Below, piece after piece: positions 25,719 to 39,000 of a stretch of DNA of 64,000 nt. This stretch comes from Ooceraea biroi. Taxonomy: Eukaryota > Arthropoda > Insecta > Hymenoptera > Formicidae. The position numbers and the translations under genes were made by a program. The notes under the pieces are model-generated. The model ran no database searches. It was not told where the DNA came from and was given only the letters and a program-made list of their open reading frames with translations. Within the stretch, counting starts at the first letter, position 1; every line of letters begins with the position of its first letter. The stretch is taken from NCBI RefSeq assembly GCF_003672135.1, contig NC_039506.1, positions 186,001 through 250,000 of the forward strand, written 5' to 3'.

Positions 25719-28331
25719 TATCTTACCGAGGCTCATATAAGAGGGACGGCCGGTTATTGGGCGGACAAGAATAGAGTGCATCGCTCTCGAACGGAACATC
25801 CGTCTAACCGGCGCGGCGCACCGCCCGGTTCTTCTCCGCTCGAGAGGAATGGCTCTCGTTATCCTCGCGGTTCTGATGTATCGCGACTGATGCATCGTCG
25901 CGGTATATAATTCCGTCGCGTGCTGCAGCGGCGCGGCGCACACGATATTTTACATCAATTAAAAGGTGATAGTAATAAATTATTCGTGTGTTTAATACGC
26001 GCGCGTAGCGCGATGCCCGTGGCGCCAAGGGCAACGTCACTGCGATTAATTCCGTGACAAATGTATGTCTTGAACGATACGATCGGATTTCGCGTATCAT
26101 TATTCCTTGTAGATTAAAGTCCGATACTCGGAACTCGGAACAAATATCACGGATTGTTACGCATTCACGAGAGGCTTCTCAGCAGCGAGATCCAATAAAG
26201 ATTTGATTAATTCGCCGGAGAAAACGGAGATGAAATAAAGGTACCTTCGATACACCGAAGAGAACCATGATTTATCGGAATGTCGAACTCGGTATTCCAG
26301 CAGATAGATTTTCTTCACCCGGCGCACGGATCGTCGTAAATGATCACAGCTGCGCTGAATTCCGCAGTAAAACGCGTACTAAACCCGCGCCGGACGACAA
26401 TCGCGTCGTGAATAAAAAAATTTACAGTTTCCTCGGCATTGTTATTAGATTAGAAGCCCAGAAAGAGAAGGCGAAAATCTTCTCACACCGGATCGCTTCG
26501 TTAGCGTGCTAATCCGTGTGAGCGCACGTTGCAGTACGTGTCTAATCGTGCGAGTAAAGTCCGAATTGCGAGTATAAAACCAATTTACTCGCTCGTCGAT
26601 CGAGTGACGGGAGCGGGAGGGCTGACGCACGTTAATTGCACAAAACTTTCTTGCAATCACAAGTTCTCTTGCGATGGCGACATTGACGGCGGAAGACGGG
26701 CAAAAGTGCAGCGCGCCATTTAAGGTACTCGCTCGGTGCGCGTTCCCGTTTCATCTCATAAAGGGACGCAACCGGCTTGGAGGTATTCGGCTGAATAAGC
26801 GATGGCTGAGGAAAGGAAGGAGGGGGCAAGAGGAGGCAAGAGAGGAGAGAGGCACGGCGTTTAAAATCTGTCCATCTCTGATTCGATTAAATCCCGAGCA
26901 AGGCTGAATAAAAGTACGACGCGCGTGGGGAACGGACGAGTTATCGAGGCTTCCTATAGAAATCTGCGCTCTCGCAGCTCTTTCGAGCGATCGGGTAAGT
27001 CTATTACCGCCGCTGCTCGACCTGACGGTTGCCGTGGACGGATAAGTACTCGGCGAAACAGCGCTGGAAAAAGTCGAGAGCGCGTGAATTATGGAAAACG
27101 GAGAAAAGCCCTTTCCGTTTATCGTTTATGCGCGGGTATAGCAAGGCGAACCGATGTGACGAAAATCATCCCCAAAATCAGATAAACGTGAGGATTAATT
27201 TTGCAGTACTTGAACATCACATGTATTTGCCACATAAATTATTGATAATGCAGTCGATAATGTTTCTGCGCTCGGAAAACATTTCTCTTCGTGTATTGGT
27301 TGCTCCATATAGTATCTACTAATTCTTTATTAATTACTAATTACTCTAACGCAGTTTATAGCTGGATGGTTTTGCAGGTAAAAATAAAGATCGAATCTTA
27401 AACAGGGATTATTGGAGCTTAGATTACCGCACTGGTTATTTAAAATCAGTATAATAATCCGCTTCTTAAAGTGATTGCGATCGATCATGATACTTGGCAA
27501 AGCCCTTTCAGTCACAGTTGAGTGGCTGAAATGATCGATACACGGGATGACGTTCTCATACATATTTATTGTCTGTCGAACGACACGGGAGCCAGCCAGG
27601 CGCACGCCTGTCCAATCCGTTCGTCATTATCGCAATTATCTGTAAAATTATCTGTAGGGCACGCGTGTTTCATTCCCGCGAGGTCGTAAATCTGCGAACA
27701 CGTGGCGAACGCGGTTCACGTATCCGCGAAACACGACGACGAATTAAAACTGCCAGTCTTTCGCAGTGTCCGCGTTACACGCGGATAGGCGAATCCGCAG
27801 CCGATGCAAGCCGCACGCAAATTCTCATAAATATTTATTACGCCTCGAAATAATATGCAAATACAAAGGCGAGCGTGCGCTCAGTCGCTCGCTTTGTGCA
27901 TGCACGAGACATTGGAGTCGCCTTCACGATCACCTGATGTGCCTCATGGGGACCAAACGTCGAAGTCGCCACTCTTTTGTTATATTTATCGAACTTGTGG
28001 ATTGCTTCGAAACCGAAGCGAGTTGACGCGTCAACGCTCGATGATGGAAATGTCACCGGTTACAAACGCGAAGAGTTGCTCGGAGCGACAACAGCCGGGA
28101 GATTCACTCATGGTGAAGTCCTGTGTGGTTCTAATTTATATGTATACCCATATATGTACTCATCTATATTGGTAGTACATGAATATTACATATATCTGTT
28201 TGCAGATTATTATGCTGTGTTACTTTAGTAAAAAAGTGCTTATTTTGCTTTTGCAGGAAAATACATGCAGCTTTAACATGACTGTCCCACAAAGTAAATC
28301 TCATTAATGGCTCATGGAGTTCTTTTTACAG

Positions 28332-28478
28332 CAGCTGGATTGCAAGATATTTCACGTGATTTGGAATGTCGTGATGGCAGATTTTTCAAGTATCGGACTT
28401 TTGATAATTTACAAACGAATTTCGAGGAAAGCTATGTTTTTGCTGGATCAAGTGATGTCAATCAAGTCTTCTCAATAA
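28332..28478 (+). CDS. Weak candidate terminal coding exon
   Basis: TTCTTTTTACAG (AG at 28330-28331) is a good acceptor. It is followed by 48 codons beginning QLDCKIFHVIW and a TAA stop at 28476-28478. An AATAAA poly(A) signal follows at 28502-28507. The frame contains a hydrophobic run (SSIGLLII) followed by a basic stretch (YKRISRK). An alternative frame starting at the ATG at 28307 is open to 28489 over the same DNA, so the reading frame is not settled. No upstream exon was identified and no family is recognised. This may be chance. Confidence 0.15.
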   Translation, partial: QLDCKIFHVIWNVVMADFSSIGLLIIYKRISRKAMFLLDQVMSIKSSQ

Positions 28479-29667
28479 TTAAAATATAACGGCCGATGAG
28501 AAATAAATATTCATTATTTTTTTATTAGTCATAAGATAATCATTAACCTCATAATTAGGAAATCGTTACGCAACTTCATGTATCAACAAGATCATCAATT
28601 ATGTCACTCGACTGCTTTGCTATTTTGCAATGAAAACAGCTAGAAATTCGCTGAACGGGGACTCCCCGCAGGATCAAAATCACACTCGTACTTTGCAAAA
28701 ATTGGAATCGCCTCCGAGAATGCGATCGTAACCGGCGACAATCATGCTGAACGATGACGAGCCAAGACGAAGGGACACGAAAGAAAATAAAGAAAAGGAG
28801 CATGAACTCGGGAGAAGAAGAACTTGCCGGTGAGCATTCCTTCGTTCTCAACTCCACCGTAGGTCGGCTCATCCGGCGTAGAAATGTTCCCACGCCTCGC
28901 TCGCTCGCGAATACGCTCCGAACTGCAGGGCGCTCCGCTCCAATCACGCTTCCACTTCCGCTCGCTCGTCGCTCGGCGCTTATTCACGGCGGCAGATCGC
29001 GAGGGTGATTTAAAATCACGATTTAAAATCACAACACTTTCTCTCGCTCTGCGGCGAGAGCGGCGAATCAATCGCGCTTAATTAACACAAAATGAACTGT
29101 CCAATTGTCATTTCACTCGCACGCACGACTGCCTTGTTGTTGTTGAAACGTTCTCCATATATTTACTCGCATTCACTCGCGGTATTTCACACGCACATAG
29201 ATGTTACTTCTGCATAAATAATTATTATTGGTTTGTAATATGTATTTATCCTATTTTAACAGTGTTTTTAATAAATATAATCCATTACTAAGAAAACACT
29301 AAAACATTGGAACGAATGTATGTTACAATAATAGAATCTAGATAATTCTTCTTTTAAAAAGTTTCTATGATATTATACATACACACATACATACGTACAC
29401 TCGCGCTTACACTGCGAACGAATCGTTCCGTGCACTAATGAGGGCAATTGAGACGTTTAAAATGAATCTCTCTGGCTTTGTTCACGGGAGAAAGAAATCA
29501 GGTCACGTGCAAGCAGGGAGAAGACTTTGTTCTTTCGATGTGCGCCCAGCTTTCCAGTAATAATCCGCTGGATCGTGGCCAGCGGGCTCGCGATCGAAGC
29601 CACAAGCGGTCCTAATAACGGAAGTCAATCTTCTGTACCATCGTAAATCGGTTACTCATGAAAACTG

Positions 29668-29700
29668 ACTTTGCTAATCCACAACGGGGATCAGCAAAGT
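29668..29700. repeat. Compact 13-bp hairpin
   Basis: ACTTTGCT (29668-29675) pairs with AGCAAAGT (29693-29700). After one A/C mismatch, ATCC (29677-29680) pairs with GGAT (29688-29691) around a 7-nt loop. Isolated, with no gene context. Confidence 0.7.
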
Positions 29701-32700
29701 TCGCTCAATCTTTCCGCTAATGTCGTTCGCTTGTGCGGACTTCATCTCGATTGAGACGTAACTCGACAATGCAACGTCGAAAGAAACTCCGCCAATAATC
29801 CGCCGTAAACTGGAAAACTTGACGCAACGATCGCGAAACGTTTCCAGGAGAGTTGAAGAAGATTTACTGATACCATTTCGCGTATCTTTCCTCGCTCATG
29901 CGCGAGGAAACGATCATTACGTTACGTTCCAGTAAAATTCCAATCAGGTTTCGCGTCGAAAGTGCATTAGTGATCCATTTGTTATTCATCTTTTGAATAC
30001 GCGAAGAAGATGCAGGCTTTCCGCCAGCAGGCCACTGACACACAAACACAACGTTGTGGGTTCGTACTGCGGCAATTTACGCGCGGAATCGAATCAAGCC
30101 AGCACAAAGATATCCGGACGCCGCACTCACGCGACTCGATTCGCTAATATTATTTGCGATTTTGCGGGCGTTCGCCCGGTACGATTCTGATTATTCCACT
30201 CGAACGGAACTAGCGATACGAAAGCGCGATTTCGTATCGCGACCTGTTTACCGCGACCCTTTCGAGCGGGAATGGGCGCGAAACAAACGAGGAAACGTAT
30301 CGTAACGCGTTTATCGGAGGAAATATGCTTACGACATCCGTGAGACCGCAGCGCGCGAAACTCGAGAACGTAAAATAAGGAGCGTAGAAAACGTAAATCT
30401 TCACGACTGAATTCTTTGCGTTGTCGAAAATATAAATCGACTGCTGGTAATACCAAAAACACTAATCCCAAAAAAAGAAACCTAAAATTATTTAAGCAAG
30501 CGCTGAAAGAGACAGTTCCAAATATATACGAATTTATTTTAGGCAATTGGATTTACGTAAAATGCAGAATTAAAGTGCTATTTGCGAATGCAGAAGACAC
30601 GCTCAAATCCCGGGTCAAGAAGTTATTTAATAATAATCGTCGTAGCCATAAACCAATAATGACGTTGTCGATAAGATGAAACCTCGATATCGAATGATAA
30701 AAGAGATAATAAAATTGCGAGCATTTTTGATTAATTCGCTGAATATCATGCATGACGTGTCGCGGAAACCGCGTTTCAAGCTGCATATGTCGATCTGTTT
30801 CTGTTTCATTTCGCGCGCGACGGGCGCCGCGTGATTACAGTGTGACGGATGCATCCGGTTCCGAGTTCGTTTTCGCGAGAGGAAGATGAGAGCACCGCGT
30901 TAACCGGCGCGATGACACAATCAGGGATCAAACAGGGATCGATATTGGGAACAGTGGCGAATGAGTAATAAAACACGAAACGACGACAGCTAAAAAGAAA
31001 CTCCGCTCGAGCACCCCCTTCTGCGATGAGATCGAACGCCGCAAACGAAATCTCTCCCCGTGGATTCCGCCCCACGGAAGTACATCGGAGAAACGAAACA
31101 ACCTTTGGAAAGAAATAAGAGAAAAAAAAGCAGATACGTCCAGATATTCGAGTAACATTATTTGTCGAGAAAGCGCAATAGCTCAGGCTCTTTTCGCTCG
31201 ACGCAGCTCGACGTTCACGAACTTAGGTGGAACGTTGGAAGCTACGTGATCCATTCGCTCTTATTCGCTTGTGCAGGGAATATGCACGACGCCATAGGCA
31301 TAGAGTCACGTGTCTTGCATTTGAATTTATTGGCAGCGGCGACGTTACCTGGAACGGCAAATTCCGAGGGAGCGAGAGAGAAGGAGAAAAAGTTGTTCGG
31401 ATCTTCGGAGAGAACTGTTTATTGTGAATTATAGTAGTGTGTATCGTTCGCGCGTACTGTGTTTATGAGCGGACACGCGAGGCGAATTTATGAAGCCAAG
31501 AAATAGCATGCTCCTCGCAGGGATGGCGGTGCTAACTTTACGTGCGCGCGAACGAGATATTCCAAAAAGAGGAGAGAAGAAGCCACAAATCCGGGGGAAG
31601 AAAGGTAATTGTGGACCCTAGTGCCGGTGTTCAGAGAATACACGTAGTGGCGAAACCGCGAGCCAGCAAGGTAGCATCCCTCGAATTTACCGTCGTCGCT
31701 CGCAGGAAGTTAAGCGCGGCAACCGAAATCGAATATCTCGCGAAGTTCAACGTGAGACGGTTGAAACGAGTTACGAGTTAAAATTTTTAGAGAGAGAAAA
31801 CGCTTTCCCACGGGAGAACAATTTGCACACGACGCGAGTCTTCATTATCCTCCACTTTGTCCTTGGTCGCCAATCTCGTGGCGAACCTTGCTGCACGAGA
31901 CAAATGGCAAAAGAGAGATAATTAAGAAAAAACAGGATCTGCAAAGCGATAGGATGCATCTTGATCGTGACTCATTGTCTATTTCTCGACGTTTCTGAGA
32001 CTAATTAATCCCGTTGCGAGGGAAAAAGAGTATGCATGTATGCATGTGAAACGAGCTACGAGCAATGTAGCACCATTGCTGCGAAACATCGGGACTGAAT
32101 TTGTGTAGTGCAGTCGCATTACTGATGAGACGAAACAACGGATACGACGAACGTTACAGCGCTACGCCGGCGAAATGCAACGCTACCGCGTTGTACAGTG
32201 ATACATCCGCCAGTACAGGCATTCCGTTTCGAACGGAGGCTGTTGTCTCGGGAAGATGTGAATTTAGGTGAGACGATGCGAGAGAAGAGACGCATTAATA
32301 TTGCATCCGCGCGTAGTTTCTCGCGCGGCTCTCTCGTCGCGTCTCGAGGCTGCATGATGAATCTTTCGAGAATTAATGTGACATATATCCATGTAGGAGC
32401 GACGAGAGAGACGGTGAGAAATCTTTCTTTTTACTAAAAGATAGTATCCAATACCGAATGCAGATGGATGCTTGTTAAAAAATTTATTTATTGAAATACG
32501 CGAAGCGAAATTATACTCGAAACAAAATTATAAATTATTATAGCAATACGAGATAAAAACTATTTCCTTTATTTTCAATTATTCAGTTATTATTAGTTAT
32601 TTTTGAATACTTCTACATGCAAAAAAAGAAAAAGGTGTCATAAATAAATAATATTTCGGTCAACTGCATTATAGATTACAACCAACTTGTCACCGAGAGA

Positions 32701-32846
32701 ATATTGATTCGTGGTGATTTCTAAATTCGGAGAAAGCATGCTTTATTAGTCACGTCCTATTATCTTTCGTCAATCAATGCACTGTTTAATCCTCGAGACG
32801 TAATATTAGCGTCAGACAAACCGCAGCTGTATTTTGCTATTTAAAT

Positions 32847-32871
32847 ACGGCGGGATGCAGTATCCCGCCGT
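32847..32871. repeat. Perfect 10-bp GC-rich hairpin with 5-nt loop
   Basis: ACGGCGGGAT (32847-32856) and ATCCCGCCGT (32862-32871) are exact reverse complements around GCAGT. The stem stands out because the sequence on its left side is AT-rich. Its role is unknown. Confidence 0.8.
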
Positions 32872-33756
32872 TTACCAAGCTTTACAGTTACACCGACGGA
32901 TGCACCGACGTCGGTTAATGTTTTTAATCGCGCCGGTTCGTTCGCCAGCTCTTTAAATTCGTATTAAATACTCCACGGGTATTTTCCTCGCAATCGTAAT
33001 GACGAAATTACGCTCCGCTTTTAATTTCCTTCGTGTTTATTATAAATCTCTTTCGAAACTCGGAAAACACGTTACCGCGAGCACAGTCTGTTGTATTTTT
33101 GCAACATTGCGGCATCTCTAATGCACCGCTTACAGCACGCTCGAGATGTTGTTAACATTTCAAATCCCTCAGAAAGAATCGGGGAGAGGAAACTCTCGAC
33201 TATGTGTGTACGTGTGCGTGCGTACAGTAGTGTACAGTACAGACCCGCGAGAAAATCCTTCCTATGCAAAAAGAAAAGAAGTTAATAAAAGGGGAAAGAA
33301 TGATCAAAAGGAGACGAATAAACAAATTAAGAGGACTGCGTTTCGATTCTCTTTCAATCGAAGTCGAAGAATATAATAGGAAACATAATCGCAAATTGGA
33401 TGCCGATCTGGTTAATACGAATATTTCCGCTTATCGATCGCTACCCATAACCGGGAAAATGCAAATTAGCAGATAATAAGATCTGCGTTTGACGCGCGTG
33501 TATAAACGCGCAAGCATCCATCCACTCGTTTAATGTCAGCGCGTCATTTATCACGGCCGACCGGTGTATCTACACTCGTTCCCGCATACATCAATCCGCA
33601 AACTAAAACGCAACGACGACGGATGGTACTGAGACGTCGCGGTTTCTGGTTTTTTCAACTCCGCGGTAACTCGATTCTATTTCGCGTAAATGGCACCCGT
33701 CATCTTCATTTTCGAACACTGCACATTTCTGGAGTTTCAAACGTACGCGATATGTA

Positions 33757-33768
33757 GAAAGAAAGAGG

Positions 33769-33799
<31 letters not shown>

Positions 33800-33801
33800 G
33801 A
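33757..33801. repeat. Purine (GA/GAAA) tract
   Basis: A 45-base all-purine run of GAAA and GA units, an imperfect microsatellite. Confidence 0.9.
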
Positions 33802-33926
33802 TGCACGAGTTCTCATCACTCGGTCCCGCTTTTAGTACTCCGAACTGTGGAATCTCCAGTGAAATCGTCGTGGACCAGAGGAAGAGAAGGAAGAGACGGT
33901 GGAGGCTGTCGCGCACATCATCACCA

Positions 33927-33946
33927 GCTCGCTCGCTCGCTCGCGC
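33927..33946. repeat. GCTC tetranucleotide repeat
   Basis: GCTC repeated about four times, running into GCGCGC. It lies in the CpG-rich approach to the 34.25-34.53 kb ORF overlap. Confidence 0.85.
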
Positions 33947-34252
33947 GCACGTTATTGCGGCGAGACCTCCTTAGGATCCATCCGACGATTTCTACCGAAA
34001 ACGCCTAGTGAAATGCGGATTCGCGTCAGGTCCAAAACTAGCACGCGCGATTTTGTACCGGTTTTGTCGTTGCCGATCACTACTACTCGCGCGAGGCGGA
34101 AGCCGATGGACCATGTGAGCGCACGCGATCGAAAGACGACCCGGTCGTGACACCGGTGTACAACCGACTGAGGATGCAGGAACGAGCGAACCACGCTGAC
34201 GAAGCGAATGCTCGTCGACCTGCGAGCGGCAATGGGCCCTCCACGGGGTCCC

Positions 34253-34534
34253 TCATAGTGGGGAGGGACCCTCTCGTTTGAACGGGGTCCTCAAGGTAGT
34301 GCTCGCCGGCTCGTTGTGGGGTTCGGAGTGAGCGCCGGCTGTCTGAACAGGAAAAGCGACTGCTGCCCACGAGCCATTATTGTTTGCGTTATTATTGTTA
34401 TTATGTGCATCCTGCATCACGGCGTTTTGGTCGAATGCAACGGGAAGCCCAGACTCGTCGAGATAGGTCGCCGGTTCACTTTTGCAGCGACGCATAATGC
34501 GAGAGCGACGTTGAACGTGGCGCGAAAGATATGA
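34253..34534. other. Overlapping sense/antisense open frames; possible coding exon on one strand
   Basis: On the plus strand, the ATG at 34316 opens 72 codons (to 34534). The frame has a basic start region, then a hydrophobic core (AIIVCVIIVIMCIL), then VLVECNGKPRLVEIGRRFTF, which resembles a signal or anchor segment followed by a secreted domain. On the minus strand the same DNA carries a frame starting MRRCKSEPATYLDESGLPV. That frame has an asparagine run (HNNNNNANNNG) and then a Pro/Thr/Glu-rich tail, with a stop at 34255-34253. The ATT/AAT-rich triplet core explains both the hydrophobic and the Asn-rich runs. At most one frame is likely to be real. I cannot assign a family or splice borders with confidence. 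Confidence 0.25.
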
Positions 34535-35767
34535 TCGATTGATGAGAGGATGATAGCGCGAGGGGAGTAATGAGCGAGTAATAATGGTCAGCAATTTTAT
34601 GAATATATGCATTTGTACACACGTACGTTTAATCGGAAACATATACGATGCGTATGCTGCGACGCGGGATAATGCAATTCCACATCTTCTGGTCCATCTG
34701 TTTCGTGTAATGCATAATTTATATATTGGACTTGCCGCGGAGAATTATTAATTATGCATTTGCGAGGGCATTTTGAAATATAAGTAATCGCTCACGAGAA
34801 GGAACATTTTGTTAAAAATAATTTTCGATTAAGGAAGCGCATCTCTGTCTGCATGATAAGAAAATCAAAATAAAAGATCGATGTACACAATGTACAATAT
34901 TTAACATTTTTTTATAACAATCTTAAAGTTAAATGCTCTTTGTTAATTATCCTTTTGCATTAGGCGACATTCATTATTTTGCAACATTTAACGGGGATGC
35001 TAACAGCAGTTCCGGGAAACGTTGAAACCTACGCGAACCTGCGAGTCTCAAAAATAATCGCGGAAAGCTTTCAGGTCGACGAGGAGCGGAAGAATCTCTA
35101 TTATACCACGCAATGATAAATTTTAATAAAAGACCGAAGCCTTTTACCCTTTTTAGGAGCAGATGCTCGGCACTAAAGCGACTTGGCTGAATCGGAAAAG
35201 TGTAGCACCGCCGCAGCGAAACACCTGAGCCGATTGGTGCAGGGCAGTATCCTCTACCTGACACCGAACAATGCATTACCGCACAACAATGTGTGTATGC
35301 ATTCCGTGGACACAGAGTACGTCGAGCGTTTATTTCCATGATTTAGCGAAATCGATAGGTTTAACGTTGATATTTTCCCAGGGAAAATTTCCCTTGACAA
35401 AAGGAACGCCGTGACTGAAACGAGATTGCAAATTCACCATTTGCGAATTAATTCGGGATCAAGCGTGCGATTAAAAGTATTTATTTTATTGTACAAATAA
35501 ATAAACGCGTTAGTCCGGCCGTTGAATGCGAGATTTAATTGATGTACGATCGAAATGCGCGCGAGAGCGTGATGTATTTATTTCAATTAAATTGAAACAA
35601 GTGCAGACTGTGGATATTTTTCAATATTTATAAATAACCCATAGACCGACGAGTGTTTGAAGTAACAATAATTATTAATAACAGTTTTATTTACTGCTGT
35701 ATTCTTTACTCCTTTCCTTTTACAATTATTGTATAATTATTATTGTCCATTTTTTCACGTGGTTGGC
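34535..35767. other. Noncoding stretch left of the palindromic MITE
   Basis: Mostly AT-rich (34640-34970 and 35460-35760), with a more GC-balanced middle (34980-35340). That middle part is open on the minus strand for 121 codons but has no recognisable motif. Nothing else is seen. Confidence 0.45.
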
Positions 35768-36034
35768 TACACTGAGAAAAAAATGTAATTGATCTTACGA
35801 AATGTTTTGTCACAGGCTGCCAACAAAATATATACTTATTTCAACAAGTTATATATTGAAACAAATATGTAGTTTTTAGATTATGGATATGAATGTGTAA
35901 TCACACATATGAGAATTATAATCCAACAATTATATATTTGATTCAATATATAACTTGTTGAAATAAGTATATATTTTGTTGGCAGCCCGTGACAAAACAT
36001 TTCGTAAGATCAATTACATTTTTTTCTCAGTGTA
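35768..36034. mobile_element. Palindromic MITE, 263 bp with TA flanks
   Basis: The element (35770-36032) begins CACTGAGAAAAAAATG and ends in its reverse complement. It is flanked by TA on each side (35768-35769 and 36033-36034), the target duplication typical of Tc1/mariner elements. The outer 91 bases of the two arms match with a single mismatch (position 45). The interior continues as a weaker inverted repeat to the centre near 35900, so the whole element can fold back on itself. It contains no open frame of note and would depend on a transposase encoded elsewhere. Near-identical arms suggest a fairly recent copy, or repair between the arms. Superfamily is inferred from the TA flank and the size only. 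Confidence 0.9.
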
Positions 36035-39000
36035 TCCATCATACATTACAATTTGCAACGAATGATGATTTTTTAAATTTCCAAAAATTTTTTCGCAAAA
36101 CTTTGCGTGCCTTTGCATGCTAATGAGTCGCAGACTGATATAATAGCAAAAATGATACTTCTTGCATTCTGCTTGCTACGCAGCTTTTTAAATCAACACG
36201 TGCGATGAGGAAAATGAAGGGAACGCTGTGCAAATAAGTACATGTAGCGTATATATAACATAAGATAAAGTTAGAGTAAAGTTTAACAAGTTTGGTTATC
36301 AAGATTCTACATCTTCTGTTACATTCCTTGTAAAATAATGAGAGTAACTAAATATGGTACAAATATGAAATAAACTTTTATAATACAAATATGCATTTTT
36401 ACAAAATTATTTGTTAATTATAACTAGTACAGCAATAACGGAATCATAGAAATTCTCAAACATTAAAAATTTTATAAATAACGTACTACCTGAAAACTAT
36501 ATTTTCAATTCGTAGATTGAATTCCTAAAAATAAAAACAATTTATTCGGATATTCTCTTATCATAAATGAAGTTTTTAATTTGTATTTTAAGTACGTACG
36601 AGTTTTGCAATCCAGGTTTTTTTTAATTGGGGAAGGCGCTCGTTATACAAGCAAGGAATCAAAAATCATGAGCGCATTAAGATCCCCAGCATGCAATTAG
36701 TGAGAAATCCGCACACTTTTCTGCGGTGTGACTTCGGCTTATATCGTGCAAGTAAATATGATTCCATAATCATCCCTTCATTCCGTATATTTTAAGCGGA
36801 ACGACGCTATTAGCATTCATGACGATTCTCTCGATGGCGAACGAGACTCGAACGTGCCGATAAAAAATCTGGAACTCGCATGCCGACCACCGTTATTAAA
36901 TAATGTCAAACTGTCTGGAAAAACGCAGATTTCGATCAACTATTCCTCCTCATGACGAAAATGGTGGCGATAAATAAGGGAGAGGTGATGCATGCGTGAT
37001 AGATTCGCCCATTCTATCGTGCTGAACATTTTTTACCGATTGAAAACAGGTAGCGCGACCAGCGATAAAGAATTGCGCGGCATTGTGATCAGTTGAAAGG
37101 ACGTGAAAATGTTTCACTGCATCATAATTCGCTATCGATGCACGGGTTTTTGGAATCGCGTTTGCATTGGCGCGGTGCCACGGTGTAACAGACATCGCGA
37201 ATACAGTTGAGCCGGTGAAAATAAAAAGAAATATTTGTCGCTCGCGACTATCTGATTCCGATGTCGATCTGTCGGAGAATTGAAATCATGATCATAAAAA
37301 GCCAGTGATTTATGTCCGCGATTGAAACACAAAAATACGCACATCACCGTGTGTTGAAAAACGTAACGTACGTGGCACGAGTAAATGCACGGATCTTAGT
37401 AGAATTAATTTGTTATTTCATGTATTGTTGATGGAAATGGAATATGTAAATGAGAAAAATTTCTGAACAAGTACGAAACTGGAGCTGTTTAATTCCACGC
37501 GCGATTTTAACGCGGCGAGCCTGCGGTAACAATTATTGTAAAACGTACTCGGCATTACATGAGGAAGTCATTTATAATGATATAATGGCGCATTTAATAC
37601 GACGCGAGGACGCTATTATCGGACGTATTCGATTATCTGGTAATCCTTGGGAAATGCAGCAAATCGCTACAATAAATTGGGCGATCGAGCGTTATTATTG
37701 AAAGAAGATGTATTCTATCCCCCGTGTTATCGCTTGCGCTAATTTACAAACTCGACAATGACGGCCGATGCGTCTCTATCACGCGCATTCATCTCGAGCG
37801 GAAAAATTGCAGCGCGAACTTTCGTTCCTTTCGAGTTGATGCTTTTCCAATAAACTCGCGAAAATTCCGCTCGTGCGAGAAAACGGGGGCGGAGGGCTCA
37901 GGAAAGGATCGAGGACACCCGACAGGATCGATGGGGCTAGAAAGACAGGATCGGAAGGTGGAACGGCGATGTGACTCGCGCTGAATAATGCAGCGCGCGT
38001 ACGTCCTCGGACTCCGGAGTGTTTTCGGACTTTCGACACTCCGAACCGGCCCCGTAAATTCTTTATCCTTTGCTCGTTTCAAGCACCGTTCATCCGCGCG
38101 ACGTGGACGACGAAAGCGAAGACGGGCCGCGGAGTTAATGAAATTTTTCATGAACCGCCCTTCATCGCGTGCTCCCCGTGACCCAAATAACCGCGACCCA
38201 TCTTGAGCAAGAATCTTGCGCCATGATTAAAAGCCACAATTTATTCCGCAGGTGCAAGGCACAGCCTCGCCGAATTGCTATTTGTAATTCCTCTCTTTCA
38301 TCAAAACGTAACATTTAACTCGTCGGTATAACTCTTATGACGTTTGCAGAAGGTACTTGAGTTTCTGCATGTAAAACCACCTTTCAAATGTAAAATCACC
38401 AGAACTATATATTTACCAGAACGTAATATTTTTCAGATAGGAAGATGAAAGCTTTAATTTTAAATCCACAAGATCTTTCTTCCTCTATTTTATAGACTAA
38501 TATGAATTATATATGCATTATATGTATAATAATTATTATTTGAAAACGGTATATCTCTGATACAAAGATAATGTTACAGAACGCTGATGTTTCAAATTCT
38601 TCGCTATCAGGAATGTAAATAATTGCTCGATCTTCGAATTATTCAAGTCATAAACAATATATCGGATTGACACTCAGCATAAATGTGAAAACACTTTTAT
38701 ATAAATTAACTAAGCAGATTACAATCAACTGTGATGGACTCTGTTTCCTCCGACGTCTTCCAAATTCCCTCACGTTCGTTCATGATGAACGTAATGCTAA
38801 CCCGGCGAAGCACAAAAGTCGTCGTGGCACTTAATCGATTCCGTCTGGAATTACGGGCGTTTTCTCGAGTTTTTTACAAAGGCGTGACTGGAACGTCAAG
38901 TCGGGCATTTGCCCCGTCTCGTCGTTCATCCTACTCGTGTTTCTATTCTCATCGGGATTCAAGATAGTAAAGTTTACGAGATGCATTTAACAGCGCGATA

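Larger units (their letters stand above)
23870..34252. other. Noncoding stretch, no supported gene
   Basis: CpG-rich blocks (about 23990-24640, 25600-26050, 26660-27160, 28740-29070 and 33880-34250) alternate with AT-rich blocks (about 27230-27450, 28120-28260, 29210-29380 and 32440-32650). Many short frames overlap on both strands and none shows a domain. A small perfect hairpin (25362-25383) and two better ones (29668 and 32847) are present. One weak terminal-exon candidate (28332-28478) is listed separately. Confidence 0.5.

Noticed and set aside
26674..26730. ATG followed by 17 codons and a GT, like a first coding exon (MATLTAEDGQKCSAPFK)
   Set aside because: The donor (GTACTC) is poor, the start context is weak and no second exon was found.
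27977..28130. A frame reading GYKREELLG followed by a glycine/threonine-rich stretch, reminiscent of a PAS-type sensor motif
   Set aside because: The match is short, the surrounding residues do not follow any PAS family I know, other frames are also open, and no acceptor or donor fits.
30416..30679. 87-codon lysine-rich plus-strand frame
   Set aside because: AT-rich composition explains the Lys/Asn content; no domain, no partner exon.
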